Below the pieces are notes generated by a model that made no database searches, was not told where the DNA came from, and saw nothing but the letters and a program-made list of their open reading frames with translations. Made by a program: the position numbers and the translations under genes. From assembly GCF_011065935.2 (NCBI RefSeq), contig NZ_JAAMNH020000001.1, positions 3,121,001 through 3,185,000 of the forward strand: a DNA stretch of 64,000 bases, given 5' to 3'. Source of the stretch: Clostridium estertheticum (GTDB lineage: Bacteria; Bacillota; Clostridia; Clostridiales; Clostridiaceae). Of this stretch, positions 26,017 through 35,219 are shown piece by piece. The first letter of the stretch is position 1, and the number at the start of each line of letters is the position of its first letter.

Positions 26017-27858
26017 TTAGTTGCTCTTTCTTTTATACGTAGGAACTTTTTCTTCCATTAAAGCAAATACAGCTTCTTTATCTCTTCCCACCACATTTCT
26101 AAAATCCTCAATAGATTTTTCAATAAAATCTATATCATTTCCAATAGGTTTTTCAACGTAAATTTTATTATGTGAAGTGGATGTTAAAGCTACCTCATCC
26201 ATCAGAAGCTCTTCATAAAGTTTTTCTCCCGGCCTTAGTCCAATAAATTCAATCATTATATCTACATCTGGTTCAAGTCCTGATAGAGTTATTAAATCTC
26301 TGGCTAAATCAACTATTTTTACAGGTTCTCCCATATCCAGAACAAATATTTCTCCACCTTTTGCCATTCCTCCAGCTTGAATAACTAATTGCGCGGCTTC
26401 AGGTATTGTCATAAAGAATCTATTTATATCAGGGTGCATAACTGTTACTGGTCCCCCATGGGCAATCTGTTTTTTAAATAATGGGATTACTGAACCATTG
26501 CTTCCTAAAACATTACCAAATCTTACAGCCACATATTCAGTATCACTAATTGTGTCAAAGGCTTGAATTATGAGCTCACAAAATCTCTTAGTAGCTCCCA
26601 TAATGTTTGTAGGATTCACTGCTTTATCAGTGCTAATTTGAACAAACCTTTTTACCCCAAATTCATGACTACATTTTACCACATTATAAGTTCCTAGTAC
26701 ATTATTCTTAATGGCCTCTGCTGGATTTTTCTCCATAAGTGGCACATGTTTATGAGCGGCCGCATGAAATACTACATCTGGTTTGTTGCTTTCAAAAATT
26801 TCTTTTAATCTATCAATATCTCTAACAGATGCAATAATGAATTCTTTATTTAACTGCGGAAACTCATAGTTAAGTTCCATCTGTAAGTCATAGGCATTGT
26901 TTTCGTAAATATCTAAAACTACTAGTTTTCCAGGCTTAAATTTAGCAATTTGCCTGCATAATTCGGAACCTATAGAGCCCCCACCACCTGTAACTAATAT
27001 TGTTTTACCTTTAATATATTTATCAATATCTTCGGTGCTTAATTTAACTGGATCTCTTCCTAAAAGATCCTCAATGTTTACATCGCGAAGCTCACTAATG
27101 TTTACTTTTTCGTCCACAATTTCATAAATACCAGGAATTGTTTTTAACTTACATTTAGTCTTTTTACAGATGTTTAGTATTTCTGTTTTAGTTTTAAAAT
27201 CTGCTGAAGGCATGGTAATAATTATTTCCTCAACGGATTGCTGATGGCAGATTGAAATTATCTTATCTCTACCACCTAATACTTTAATACCATTGATTAT
27301 TTTATCCTTTTTAGATAGATCATCATCAATTAATCCAACAACATAATATTTAAGTTCACTATGCTTACTAATCTCTTTTACTAGAAGTGCACCTGCATCG
27401 CCGGCACCTATAATAAGAATGTTTACGTTCTTATCACACTGTTTATTTTCTCCCTTTTTTTGCTCTGATATCCTATATATAATTCTAATTCCACCTAGGG
27501 TAATTACACATAGAAGCCAAAATATTATATGCACAGTAAATGGGAACCTAAAATACTCACTTTTAAATAAGATAAAACTAACTAAATAACTATAAATTAC
27601 AAACACTATATTTGCGAGTGATATGGAATATACTATAGAGAACAATTCCTCTATAGAAGCATATTTCCATATACTTCGGTACAATCCAAATATTTTATTA
27701 AAGCCTATTATTAAAATTAGCACTGGAATAATTGAAAGTTTAAAAAATTGAAGGTCTTTACTAGGGATATTAAAATCAAATCTCAATAGTAGAGATATAT
27801 ATAATGATGCCAAAATACAAATAATATCCACCGCAAAGACCCTTTTATCAGTTTTCAT
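26017..27858 (-). CDS. Membrane nucleotide-sugar 4,6-dehydratase (CapD/EpsC/PglF-like)
   Basis: About 613 aa: four hydrophobic helices (residues about 5-130), a Rossmann-like region with ILIIGAGDAGALLVKEI near 150, and a C-terminal extended SDR domain with VTGGGGSIGSELCRQI near 290, AAAHKHVPLMEKNPAEAI near 365 and KAVNPTNIMGATKRF near 410 (in this subfamily Met replaces the usual SDR Tyr). It makes UDP-4-keto-6-deoxy-HexNAc at the membrane, the precursor of 6-deoxy amino sugars. A GTG at 27867 falls inside the ribosome site AAAGGATGTGG, so the ATG at 27858 is chosen. First gene of the polysaccharide operon; a promoter-like TATAAT lies about 120 bases upstream. Confidence 0.9.
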   Translation of the reverse strand: MKTDKRVFAVDIICILASLYISLLLRFDFNIPSKDLQFFKLSIIPVLILIIGFNKIFGLYRSIWKYASIEELFSIVYSISLANIVFVIYSYLVSFILFKSEYFRFPFTVHIIFWLLCVITLGGIRIIYRISEQKKGENKQCDKNVNILIIGAGDAGALLVKEISKHSELKYYVVGLIDDDLSKKDKIINGIKVLGGRDKIISICHQQSVEEIIITMPSADFKTKTEILNICKKTKCKLKTIPGIYEIVDEKVNISELRDVNIEDLLGRDPVKLSTEDIDKYIKGKTILVTGGGGSIGSELCRQIAKFKPGKLVVLDIYENNAYDLQMELNYEFPQLNKEFIIASVRDIDRLKEIFESNKPDVVFHAAAHKHVPLMEKNPAEAIKNNVLGTYNVVKCSHEFGVKRFVQISTDKAVNPTNIMGATKRFCELIIQAFDTISDTEYVAVRFGNVLGSNGSVIPLFKKQIAHGGPVTVMHPDINRFFMTIPEAAQLVIQAGGMAKGGEIFVLDMGEPVKIVDLARDLITLSGLEPDVDIMIEFIGLRPGEKLYEELLMDEVALTSTSHNKIYVEKPIGNDIDFIEKSIEDFRNVVGRDKEAVFALMEEKVPTYKRKSN

Positions 27859-27980
27859 GAAGTCCACATCCTTTATTTAGTTTTAAATCCACTGTTACTC
27901 CCCTTAATCATTCTACCTTATTTCCAAAATTATTCAACATTTTTTTTATACTTCTATTATGCGATATCTTTGCACATATT

Positions 27981-27986
27981 ATTATA
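27981..27986 (-). promoter_or_regulatory. Putative -10 box of the polysaccharide operon
   Basis: TATAAT on the minus strand, about 120 bases before the capD-like start and after the terminator hairpin at 28080-28130. No good -35 is visible at 16-18 bases, so the placement is tentative. Confidence 0.3.
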
Positions 27987-28079
27987 TCCTAAAACCTTGT
28001 TTTTGTATAATTTAATGGTGTTTATTAACTATTTATTTATAATTTATCAATATATAGTTGTTTTTTCTGGTTAAAATTA

Positions 28080-28130
28080 AAAATTCAAGGACAACCGGCA
28101 ATTAATAATTGCTAATTGTTCTTGAATTTT
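28080..28130 (-). terminator. Hairpin before the polysaccharide operon
   Basis: AAAATTCAAGGACAA (28080-28094) pairs with TTGTTCTTGAATTTT (28116-28130) with one G-T pair; an inner palindrome GCAATTAATAATTGC (28098-28112) tops it. On the minus strand the stem runs into TTTTAATTTTAAC. It insulates the operon from upstream transcription. Confidence 0.5.
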
Positions 28131-28144
28131 GTTGAATTACAAAT

Positions 28145-28363
28145 TTAGTATAAGTATTTAGGAACATCAAAATACAAATTACTATTTGAAAAATTATCCA
28201 TAATTGCTTTTATGTTTTTTGTTTGTTTATCAGCCCACACTATGTCTGTTGCATATAACTTTTCTCTAATGTTTTCATCTTCTTTTTTAATAACATTTAA
28301 ATAAAGATTAAAATGTATTATTAAGCAAAAAAAGCCTTTTGATTTGGCTTTTTTACTCTTCAA
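28145..28363 (-). pseudogene. Short open frame of unknown origin, probable gene fragment
   Basis: A 72-codon frame between the terminators at 28327-28415 and 28080-28130. Its first dozen codons are formed by the terminator hairpin itself, so it is unlikely to be a real start; no ribosome site is seen. The last 45 residues (INREKLYATDIVWADKQ-like, ending DVPKYLY) have the hydrophilic/aromatic balance of real protein but match no family I know. I read it as the 3' end of a decayed gene or chance; the low confidence reflects that. Confidence 0.3.
28327..28354 (-). terminator. Second tandem rho-independent terminator
   Basis: AAAAAAAGCC (28327-28336) and GGCTTTTTT (28346-28354) around a nine-base loop. 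On the minus strand the stem is followed by a run of seven T. It lies just after the larger terminator of the capC transcript. Confidence 0.6.
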
Positions 28364-28369
28364 TTAAGG

Positions 28370-28415
28370 CATCTAAAAAAATAACAAGTCAGAATACTTG
28401 TTATTTTTTCAGATG
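28370..28415 (-). terminator. Terminator of the capC transcript
   Basis: AAAAAATAACAAGT (28376-28389) and ACTTGTTATTTTTT (28396-28409), perfect 14 pairs, extended by CATCT/AGATG outside a single mismatch. A T-run follows on the minus strand. The same 14-base arm recurs in the terminator at 53899-53944. Confidence 0.8.
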
Positions 28416-28454
28416 TCCAATATACTCTAAGATTTGTAGACTTTTATTCAAAAT

Positions 28455-29225
28455 TTATTTAAAAATATTGAACAATGAAATTCCTTTTTTCTTTTGTTTT
28501 AATTCTAAAAACTCCATGGTGGATACATTATTTATAATATTAGTTTGATTTTCTAAAATCCAGTTATAGGTAGCTAGATTTTTTTCTTTTACTATTTCAT
28601 AGGCTATTTTTAACCTAGTTTTTCTACTTGTAATATTATGCCCATCACTACCCAGAATATGTACCATATTCTTTTTTACAAATTCTTCCGAGGTTTTTTT
28701 CACTTCTTTTCCATAGTCACCCAGTAAACTTCCAGTATTAATTTGCATTAGAACACCTTGCTTAATTAAATTAATTACCAAATCATGGTTTTTCATAATT
28801 TTAAAATTTCTCTCGGGATGGGCTAATATGGGCCTGGCTCCAAGTAACATTAATTCATAAAACACATCTTCAGTGTACATAGGAAATTGTCCCATAGGAA
28901 GCTCAATAAGTAAATATTTAGATCCATTAATTCCCCAAATTTTCTTTTCACTATAGAGTTTTGGTAAATTGGGGTGCATATAAATTTCTAGTCCTTCTAA
29001 AATTTTAATTTTAAAATTTTCTTCCTTAGAGGCTAGAACTAATCTGTCTAGTTTTTCAAGGTATTTTTCTCTAGTAATTTCAAATTCCTCAGTTATAAAA
29101 TGAGGGGTAGCACAAATATATTCTACCCCTTCATTTTCTGAAATTTTCACCATTTCAAGAGACATATCTAAGCTTTTTGCTCCATCATCAATTCCATGGA
29201 TTATATGACTGTGAAAATCTATCAT
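28455..29225 (-). CDS. CapC/CpsB/YwqE-type protein-tyrosine phosphatase (PHP)
   Basis: Metal-dependent PHP-fold phosphatase that removes phosphate from the tyrosine cluster of the polysaccharide co-polymerase kinase (CapB/CpsD) in Gram-positive bacteria. Seen in 256 aa: DFHSHIIHGIDDGAKS (residues 3-18), CATPHF near 38, ILAHPERN near 133 and GSDGHN near 192, which supply the metal ligands. Its partner kinase gene directly upstream on the transcript is reduced to a remnant (29247-29428). So the phosphatase may now be orphaned, act on a kinase encoded elsewhere, or be on the way to loss. Confidence 0.9.
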   Translation of the reverse strand: MIDFHSHIIHGIDDGAKSLDMSLEMVKISENEGVEYICATPHFITEEFEITREKYLEKLDRLVLASKEENFKIKILEGLEIYMHPNLPKLYSEKKIWGINGSKYLLIELPMGQFPMYTEDVFYELMLLGARPILAHPERNFKIMKNHDLVINLIKQGVLMQINTGSLLGDYGKEVKKTSEEFVKKNMVHILGSDGHNITSRKTRLKIAYEIVKEKNLATYNWILENQTNIINNVSTMEFLELKQKKKGISLFNIFK

Positions 29226-29246
29226 AATTCTACACCCTCTAAATCC

Positions 29247-29428
29247 CTACTTCTCTTTATCATAATACCCTTTGTAATATTTTCCATAATAAATACTTAC
29301 AGCCTCCGGAACTTTATTAAACACGATTCCTATTACTTTTCCACCACCGCTGGGTTTGGGGGAATAGGACCACTAGTCAATATAAAAAGATCCTTAACAG
29401 TGGACTCAGCCATACAATCTTCTTTTTT
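29247..29428 (-). pseudogene. Deletion remnant of capB/cpsD tyrosine kinase (BY-kinase)
   Basis: Two pieces of one gene in different frames. Piece one reads EDCMAESTVKDLFILTSG then PIPPNP, the block that precedes the ATP-binding core of CapB/CpsD-type kinases (LYVLTSGPxPPNP). Directly after it the frame changes to GGGKVIGIVFNKVPEAV then SIYYGKYYKGYYDKEK and a stop at 29247-29249: the last strand (GVVLNKV in the family) and the Tyr-rich autophosphorylated tail. The roughly 150-residue kinase core with Walker A, A' and B is absent. A TAA lies in frame just upstream (29429-29431) and the TPR gene ends ten bases further, so the 5' half is also gone. Confidence 0.78.
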
Positions 29429-29440
29429 TTACATTTTGAA

Positions 29441-30505
29441 CTAATACATCAATAGATTTTCTAATTGAATTACAATTTCATCTAGTGGATCTATTTTTTT
29501 AGCCATATCTAAATGTAGCTTGGCCGATTCAAAATCTTTAACATTTATATAACACATAACAAGATTTGTACATACCTCTATGGATTTTGTAACCTCAAAG
29601 GCCTCCCTAAAATATCTTATAGCAAGTTCGTAATTTTCAAGACAGGCATAGTTAATTCCGAACTCTATTATTACCTCAATTAAATCTTCTTCAATTGCTA
29701 CTGCTTCATTCAAATAGTATATAGCCTTCTCATAATTTTGCAAAATTCTATAAGCTACAGCAGTGTGGTAATATATATCTGGTCTATCCCCCAATTCATC
29801 CATTAACGGTATAAAAATTTGGAGTGCAGCTTTAGGATCCGTAGGTATTAGCTCTTTTCCCTTTTGAAAACTTGTTATAGTTTCTAAGTTATTTTTAAGT
29901 TCAATAACCTCTGTTGTTAGCTCTCCACCACCTGCCACATATTTACTTATGGCAATGTAGGCTACATCATGTTCCATTTCACTATTAAAAACTAATGCTT
30001 CATATAGATATGGATTACTGTAATTAGTAATTTTTTTAGCCCTTTCTACAAGGGCTAATTGTTCTCCCTTGAACATAATATTAGTGGATCTTAATTTATC
30101 CACTAACAGAAAAATCTTATCGTAATTTTCACTATTTTCTTCTATAGTTAATAACCCCTTTAAGATAATATATGCTTCTTCATAATTTTCATTTTGGATT
30201 TCTTTAAAAATCACACCCTTAATAAATCCTATTGAACTTGGAATAGTATTTATAATTTTTTTATACTCATCAGTATATTTAAAATGTTCATCTGCTCCTA
30301 GAACATAAAACATCCCTTCTATAAATAGATTAACTGGTATATTATCAAAATCCTCTTTTTTCTTTATTTTTTCTATTATCTCATTAGTTCTCACTGGGAA
30401 GTATATGTCCTCTAAAATGACATATTCATTAATTTTACTGGTCTTCTTAATTTCTAAAAAAAGAAGCGCTGATAATTTTTCCGAAAAATATGTTTTGATG
30501 TCCAT
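29441..30505 (-). CDS. Tetratricopeptide-repeat protein
   Basis: 354 aa, soluble, no signal peptide. The C-terminal 130 residues form TPR helices: PDIYYHTAVAYRILQNYEKAIYYLNEAV, then EFGINYACLENYELAIRYFREAF and NLVMCYINVKDFESAKLHLDMAKKIDP. The N-terminal part is helical, with weaker repeats. TPR proteins bind partner proteins; no partner can be named. It sits between pgcA and the kinase remnant, where a Wzz/CapA co-polymerase would normally be, so its present neighbour is probably the result of the deletion. Weak -35/-10 candidates lie in the 127-base gap upstream. Confidence 0.8.
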   Translation of the reverse strand: MDIKTYFSEKLSALLFLEIKKTSKINEYVILEDIYFPVRTNEIIEKIKKKEDFDNIPVNLFIEGMFYVLGADEHFKYTDEYKKIINTIPSSIGFIKGVIFKEIQNENYEEAYIILKGLLTIEENSENYDKIFLLVDKLRSTNIMFKGEQLALVERAKKITNYSNPYLYEALVFNSEMEHDVAYIAISKYVAGGGELTTEVIELKNNLETITSFQKGKELIPTDPKAALQIFIPLMDELGDRPDIYYHTAVAYRILQNYEKAIYYLNEAVAIEEDLIEVIIEFGINYACLENYELAIRYFREAFEVTKSIEVCTNLVMCYINVKDFESAKLHLDMAKKIDPLDEIVIQLENLLMY

Positions 30506-30632
30506 GCTTACACCTTCCTAATAGTCTTAAATATTTATGCTACAAGTACCAATCTTAATAAGAATAATATACTGCGGGTAATTTGTAAACCACATTATTG
30601 GTAATTATGGTCCGAAAATAATGAACAGTTTT

Positions 30633-32366
30633 TTAAATTTTGCATGCTTCATCTACTAATGACATAACATTTTCTTTAAGCTGAATTATTTTTTCAGATG
30701 TATTTTCTATTGAATTTCCCTTAACAGATATATAAATTTTCATTTTTGGTTCAGTGCCAGAAGGCCTTACTACAAACCAAGACCCATCCTCCAAAACAAA
30801 CTTTAATACATTTGATTTTGGAAGTTCTATTACTTCCGATTTGTGGTTTATTAAATCCACTTCTAAGCTAGCTCTATAGTCCATTTTCTTTACGATTTTG
30901 TTATTTCCTAGTTCATCTTTCATTGAAGATCTTAAATACTCCAATATCTTACTTATTTTTTCTGCACCATCTTTTCCTTTTAGCTCAATCGAAACTAGAG
31001 CTTCCTCATAGAATCCATGTTCACTATAGATGTCCATCAGTGCATCGTACAAACTCATTCCTTTATTTTTATAGTAAAGTGTCATTTCACAAATTAGCAT
31101 TGCAGCTATTACAGCATCTTTATCACGTACAAAATTTCCAGCTAAATAGCCAAAACTTTCTTCAAAACCAAATATAAACTCTTTTTCACCACTCAGTTCA
31201 AACTCTTTAATTTTTTCTCCAATATATTTAAATCCTGTTAGCACATCTAATACTTCAACATTATATTTTTTTGTGATAGCCTCTACCATATCTGTTGTAA
31301 CAATGGTCTTTATTATCACACCATTTTTAGGCAATTCATTAGTTCCACACAATGCATTTAAAATATAATTACTTAATAATACACCTGTCTGGTTTCCTGT
31401 AAGAACCCTGTATTGCCCCTCTTTATCCTTAACCACCACTCCAATTCGATCACAATCAGGGTCTGTACCAAAAATTATGTCTGGATTTATGTCTTTTGCC
31501 ATTTCAAGTGCTAATGCAAAAACCTTCGGATCTTCTGGATTTGGATATGGTGCTGTTGGAAAGTCTCCATTTGGCATTTCTTGCTTCTTTACTACAAAAA
31601 CATTATCATAACCGAGTTCTCTTAAAACTCTTCTCACAGGCACATTTCCAGAGCCATGAATCGGAGTATAAATGATTTTTAAATCCTTGGCATATTCCGC
31701 AATTAAGTCTTTTCTCACAGTTAGATTTTTAACCTTCTCAATGTATGATAAATAAAGATTTTCTCCAATAATTTTTAGCATTCCATTTGTTTTCGCTATA
31801 GAAATTTCCATAGTTTTAACTTTAGAAAAATCTTTTATGCTCTTTGCACAGGTTATAATTTCATTTGCTACTTCATCAGTAACTTGTCCACCATCATCAC
31901 CATAAACCTTATAGCCGTTGTACTGCTTAGGATTATGTGATGCAGTAATTACAATCCCCGCCTTACTTTTTAGTTCTCGCACTGCATAAGATAAAATTGG
32001 AGTTGGTGTTAACTTGTCAAATAAATTAACAAAAATACCATTAGCGCATAGAGTCATTGCGGCAGCTCGTGCAAATTTCTTTGACATATTTCTTGAATCA
32101 TAGGCTATGCAAACCGATATATCTCCCTTATATTTTAAGTTTAGGTATTCTGCTAAACCTTGAGTAGCTTTACCAATGGTGTGTATATTCATTCTATTTG
32201 TTCCTGCACCCATTACTCCTCTAAGTCCTCCTGTACCAAATTCTAAATCTTTATAAAATCTATCTTCAATTTCGTTTTCATCTATTAACTGTTCTAACTC
32301 TTTTTTTAATTCCAAATCTATGGAATTAGAGTTAATCCAACTTTTATATTTGTCACTGTAAGTCAT
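30633..32366 (-). CDS. pgcA: Phosphoglucomutase/phosphomannomutase family
   Basis: Alpha-D-phosphohexomutase, about 577 aa, near the size of Bacillus PgcA. Interconverts glucose-6-P and glucose-1-P (some members mannose), feeding UDP-sugar supply for the polysaccharide locus. Seen: GTGGLRGVMGAGTNRMN near residue 45, phosphoserine loop TASHNPKQYNGYKVYGDDGGQ near 140, metal site GTDPDCDRIG near 303, EESFGYLAGN near 398 and the phosphate-binding RPSGTEPKMKIY near 535. All catalytic blocks are intact. RBS GGAGGGTAATAT. Its closeness to the capsule genes fits the role. Confidence 0.92.
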   Translation of the reverse strand: MTYSDKYKSWINSNSIDLELKKELEQLIDENEIEDRFYKDLEFGTGGLRGVMGAGTNRMNIHTIGKATQGLAEYLNLKYKGDISVCIAYDSRNMSKKFARAAAMTLCANGIFVNLFDKLTPTPILSYAVRELKSKAGIVITASHNPKQYNGYKVYGDDGGQVTDEVANEIITCAKSIKDFSKVKTMEISIAKTNGMLKIIGENLYLSYIEKVKNLTVRKDLIAEYAKDLKIIYTPIHGSGNVPVRRVLRELGYDNVFVVKKQEMPNGDFPTAPYPNPEDPKVFALALEMAKDINPDIIFGTDPDCDRIGVVVKDKEGQYRVLTGNQTGVLLSNYILNALCGTNELPKNGVIIKTIVTTDMVEAITKKYNVEVLDVLTGFKYIGEKIKEFELSGEKEFIFGFEESFGYLAGNFVRDKDAVIAAMLICEMTLYYKNKGMSLYDALMDIYSEHGFYEEALVSIELKGKDGAEKISKILEYLRSSMKDELGNNKIVKKMDYRASLEVDLINHKSEVIELPKSNVLKFVLEDGSWFVVRPSGTEPKMKIYISVKGNSIENTSEKIIQLKENVMSLVDEACKI

Positions 32367-32830
32367 ATATTACCCTCCTTGAATTCCTCTAGAGCAGACA
32401 TTACTTCTTGCATTCCTTCCAATTTATAATTATTCTCTCATATTATACTATCATACCAGTACAAATAGAAGGCATTTTTAGTGTCTTTATTATGAATTAT
32501 TCTCATATCCTAGTTCCACGTTATCCGAGTACTTTTGTTTTGATATCTAACAAAAAGTATAATATAGCTATTTAAAAGTATAATATAGCTATTTAAAAGT
32601 ATAATATATTTAGTTGACTAATCTTTACTGCCTTAATATGTTTTATTTGGAAATTTAAAATTATTATTGCATTTGCATATTTTATCCTTTATAATTATAA
32701 ATTGTTTGAATGAATATATTAAAAAAAAATTTTAAAATATTTGGAACATAAAAATAAATAGAATAGTATACTTACTCCAAATTTATTTGAATGTACCTTA
32801 GTATAAATTCTTTTGAAAGGGGTGTATAAA
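32367..32830. other. Intergenic region with a tandem repeat and promoter-like sites
   Basis: 464 bases between the divergent pgcA and speA genes. It holds a 21-base tandem repeat at 32553-32611 and, on the plus strand, TTGACT (32614-32619), a 17-base gap and TATGTT (32637-32642), a possible promoter for speA with a long leader of about 190 bases. No terminator, RNA gene or reading frame was seen. Confidence 0.4.
32553..32611. repeat. 21-bp tandem repeat carrying TATAAT
   Basis: Two perfect copies (32553-32573, 32574-32594) of a unit AAAAGTATAATAT plus AGCTATTT, and a third partial copy (32595-32611) that diverges after AAAAGTATAATAT. Each copy contains TATAAT on the plus strand. Confidence 0.85.
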
Positions 32831-34321
32831 TTGTATAGATTAAATCAAAATGAAACTCCATTATTTGATGCTTTAATGGAATATGTTAACAGAGATACCT
32901 TACCACTGCACGTACCTGGCCATAAAAAAGGAATAGGCGCTGATGAACAATTTAGAAGTTTTATGGGGGATAACCCTTTTAAAATTGACGTTACAGTTTT
33001 TAAACTTGTTGACTCTTTTCATCACCCAACGGGACCTATTAAAAAGGCTCAAGAATTAGCAGCGGATGCTTATGGCGCTGATGCCTCATTTTTCTCAGTT
33101 CATGGTACTTCAGGAGCTATTCAAGCGATGATTATGTCTGTAGTTGGATCTGGAGAAAAAATAATTGTACCTAGAAATGTTCATAAATCTATAACCGGCG
33201 GAATAATACTTGCCGGTGCTGTCCCAGTTTATATGCAGCCAGAACTAGATAAAAAAATTGGTGTTGCTCATGGAGTTTCACCAGAGACAGTAGAAGCAAC
33301 CTTAAAGGAAAATCCAGATGCAAAAGCAGTACTTATAATTAACCCAACATATTACGGAGTTTCCACTGATATTAAGAGCATTGCAGATATAGTTCACGAA
33401 TATGACATGCCTCTTATAGTAGATGAAGCTCATGGACCTCATCTTAAATTTAATGATAGATTACCAATGTCTGCAATGGAAGCTGGTGCAGATATATGTT
33501 GTCAAAGCACTCATAAAATTATAGGATCATTAACTCAGAGCTCTATGCTACATGTTAATTCAAGGCTTGTTAACCCAGCTAGAGTTAAGCAACTAATAAA
33601 CTTAATGCACACAACTTCACCTTCCTACATACTAATGGCTTCATTGGATTGTGCAAGACGTCAAATTGCATTGCATGGCGAAGAGCTTTTAGATAAAACT
33701 ATTGATTTATCTAATTATGTAAGAAGTGAAGTAAATAAAATCCCGGGACTTTATTGTTTTGGTGAAGAGGTTTTAGATGGTTTTGGAGCTTATTCTATTG
33801 ATCCAACTAAAATCACAATAACCTGTAGAGATTTAGGTATAACAGGTTATGACTTAGATATGATACTTTCTAACAAATATCATATACAAATGGAATTATC
33901 TGATCTTTATAACATATTAGCAGTTGGTTCCTTTGGTGATACAGAAGAAGGCATGGAGAAATTACTTACAGCACTAAGAGAAATAAGCAATGAATACTAT
34001 GGCAAAGGCATTAAAAAATCTGATTTTATAGATATACCTAGTATTCCAGAACAAGTTCAAATTCCCCGTGAGGCCTTCAACAGTGTAAATACTGCTGTAG
34101 AAATTAAAAAGAGTGTTGGCATGATAAGTGGAGAATTTTTAATGGCTTATCCACCTGGTATTCCAATACTTTGTCCTGGTGAGAGAATAACACAAGAGAT
34201 TATAGATTATGTTGAAAAATTAAAAAACACTGGGTTATATGTTCAAGGAACTGAAGATCCAGAAGTTGAATATATAAAAGTTGTTAGAGAAGAAGATGCT
34301 GTATATATAACTGTTGAATAA
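32831..34321 (+). CDS. speA: Arginine (Orn/Lys/Arg) decarboxylase, short SpeA type
   Basis: PLP-dependent fold-type I decarboxylase, about 496 aa, close to the length and layout of Bacillus SpeA (arginine to agmatine, first step to polyamines); no N-terminal wing domain. Seen: LPLHVPGHKKG near residue 24, SVHGTSGAIQAMIM near 90, RNVHKSI near 115, DEAHGPHLKF near 198, and STHKIIGSLTQSS near 222 with the PLP lysine. A TTG at 32813 is in frame but overlaps the purine-rich ribosome site AAAGGGGTG, so the TTG at 32831 is chosen. Strong bidirectional terminator directly after. Confidence 0.82.
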   Translation: MYRLNQNETPLFDALMEYVNRDTLPLHVPGHKKGIGADEQFRSFMGDNPFKIDVTVFKLVDSFHHPTGPIKKAQELAADAYGADASFFSVHGTSGAIQAMIMSVVGSGEKIIVPRNVHKSITGGIILAGAVPVYMQPELDKKIGVAHGVSPETVEATLKENPDAKAVLIINPTYYGVSTDIKSIADIVHEYDMPLIVDEAHGPHLKFNDRLPMSAMEAGADICCQSTHKIIGSLTQSSMLHVNSRLVNPARVKQLINLMHTTSPSYILMASLDCARRQIALHGEELLDKTIDLSNYVRSEVNKIPGLYCFGEEVLDGFGAYSIDPTKITITCRDLGITGYDLDMILSNKYHIQMELSDLYNILAVGSFGDTEEGMEKLLTALREISNEYYGKGIKKSDFIDIPSIPEQVQIPREAFNSVNTAVEIKKSVGMISGEFLMAYPPGIPILCPGERITQEIIDYVEKLKNTGLYVQGTEDPEVEYIKVVREEDAVYITVE

Positions 34322-34323
34322 AC

Positions 34324-34360
34324 GTAAAAAGAACTCCAAATTAATTGGAGTTCTTTTTAC
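34324..34360. terminator. Bidirectional terminator
   Basis: GTAAAAAGAACTCCAA (34324-34339) and TTGGAGTTCTTTTTAC (34345-34360): 16 perfect pairs, five-base loop, T-run on both strands. It ends speA and the opposing unknown gene, whose stop codon lies inside it. Confidence 0.92.
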
Positions 34361-35189
34361 TTCTATTTAATTTTACTCTATAATCAATACTTTCTTTTTC
34401 AATAGCGCTTAAGTACTTAAAATATTCAGTATCTGACTTTTTACTTATGATTTCACAAGTTTCCACTAATTTATTAAAATACCCCATCATATAGCTTATC
34501 TTCATTAGTGGTCCAGTTATTTTATGATTAAATCTAACGGACATCTGTTTTCGCTTCTTTTCTGCAGTTTTTTTAATATTTGTATAGCATCCTCTAGCAG
34601 AATCTATCAATTTTATCTTTTGTAAATTTATGCTTAAGGCTTCTCTATAAGTTGGCAATAATTCTTCCAGCATATACGCATTAAAATATTTTTTTTCCGT
34701 CTTATAATTTCCCGCTTTATCCATAAGTTGTTTTAATACTTCATTATTTTTTCTTCTAATAGTGGGTAATTTACTAATTACTTGTTTTACCTGTTCTGAG
34801 TCCACAATTCCTTCTTTAGTTAAGAAATCTAAACCATCCACCACTAATTTATAATCCTTCCTATCCTTTTCAATTGCACCATTATCTTGAAATGCATTCA
34901 CTATGCAGATTCTGCTCTCTGTATTATAAAACACCTCTGAGAAATAGGCTAGTTTTGCCAGTCTTTCTTGTAGTGATTTTTCACTTATAATTTCATTCTT
35001 TTCATTAATATAGAGATACCCCAAATTTTCTTTTCTAAAACTTTTAAATAATTTTTTAGAAAATGTAATTTCTTTATATAATATATTATTATATTCCAAA
35101 GCAGTAAATATCTTAGCTACTTCACCTTTCCTTGTATATTGTTTTATGTGCTCTAATATTTCTTTAGATGGTAGTGAGTATATTGGCAT
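34341..35189 (-). CDS. Conserved-looking protein of unknown function
   Basis: About 282 aa, soluble, Lys/Glu-rich and mostly helical by composition; no signal peptide, membrane helix or motif I recognise. The C-terminal third, with KKTAEKKRKQMSVRFNHKI and then ISYMMGYFNKLVETCEI, has a heptad-like spacing that could be a coiled coil. An ATG at 35222 is in frame, but the ATG at 35189 has AAGGAGGAATTA just upstream. Single gene between terminators at 34324-34360 and 35371-35411. No functional guess. Confidence 0.6.
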   Translation of the reverse strand: MPIYSLPSKEILEHIKQYTRKGEVAKIFTALEYNNILYKEITFSKKLFKSFRKENLGYLYINEKNEIISEKSLQERLAKLAYFSEVFYNTESRICIVNAFQDNGAIEKDRKDYKLVVDGLDFLTKEGIVDSEQVKQVISKLPTIRRKNNEVLKQLMDKAGNYKTEKKYFNAYMLEELLPTYREALSINLQKIKLIDSARGCYTNIKKTAEKKRKQMSVRFNHKITGPLMKISYMMGYFNKLVETCEIISKKSDTEYFKYLSAIEKESIDYRVKLNRSKKNSN

Positions 35190-35219
35190 TTTAATTCCTC
35201 CTTGTCGCTCTCTTACGTA

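Noticed and set aside
29196..29444. An 82-codon plus-strand frame over the capB remnant
   Set aside because: The minus strand reads clear kinase blocks in the same place; the plus frame has no motif and no ribosome site.
32553..32611. CRISPR-like repeats
   Set aside because: Units are directly adjacent without spacers and only two are complete; it is a simple tandem repeat.
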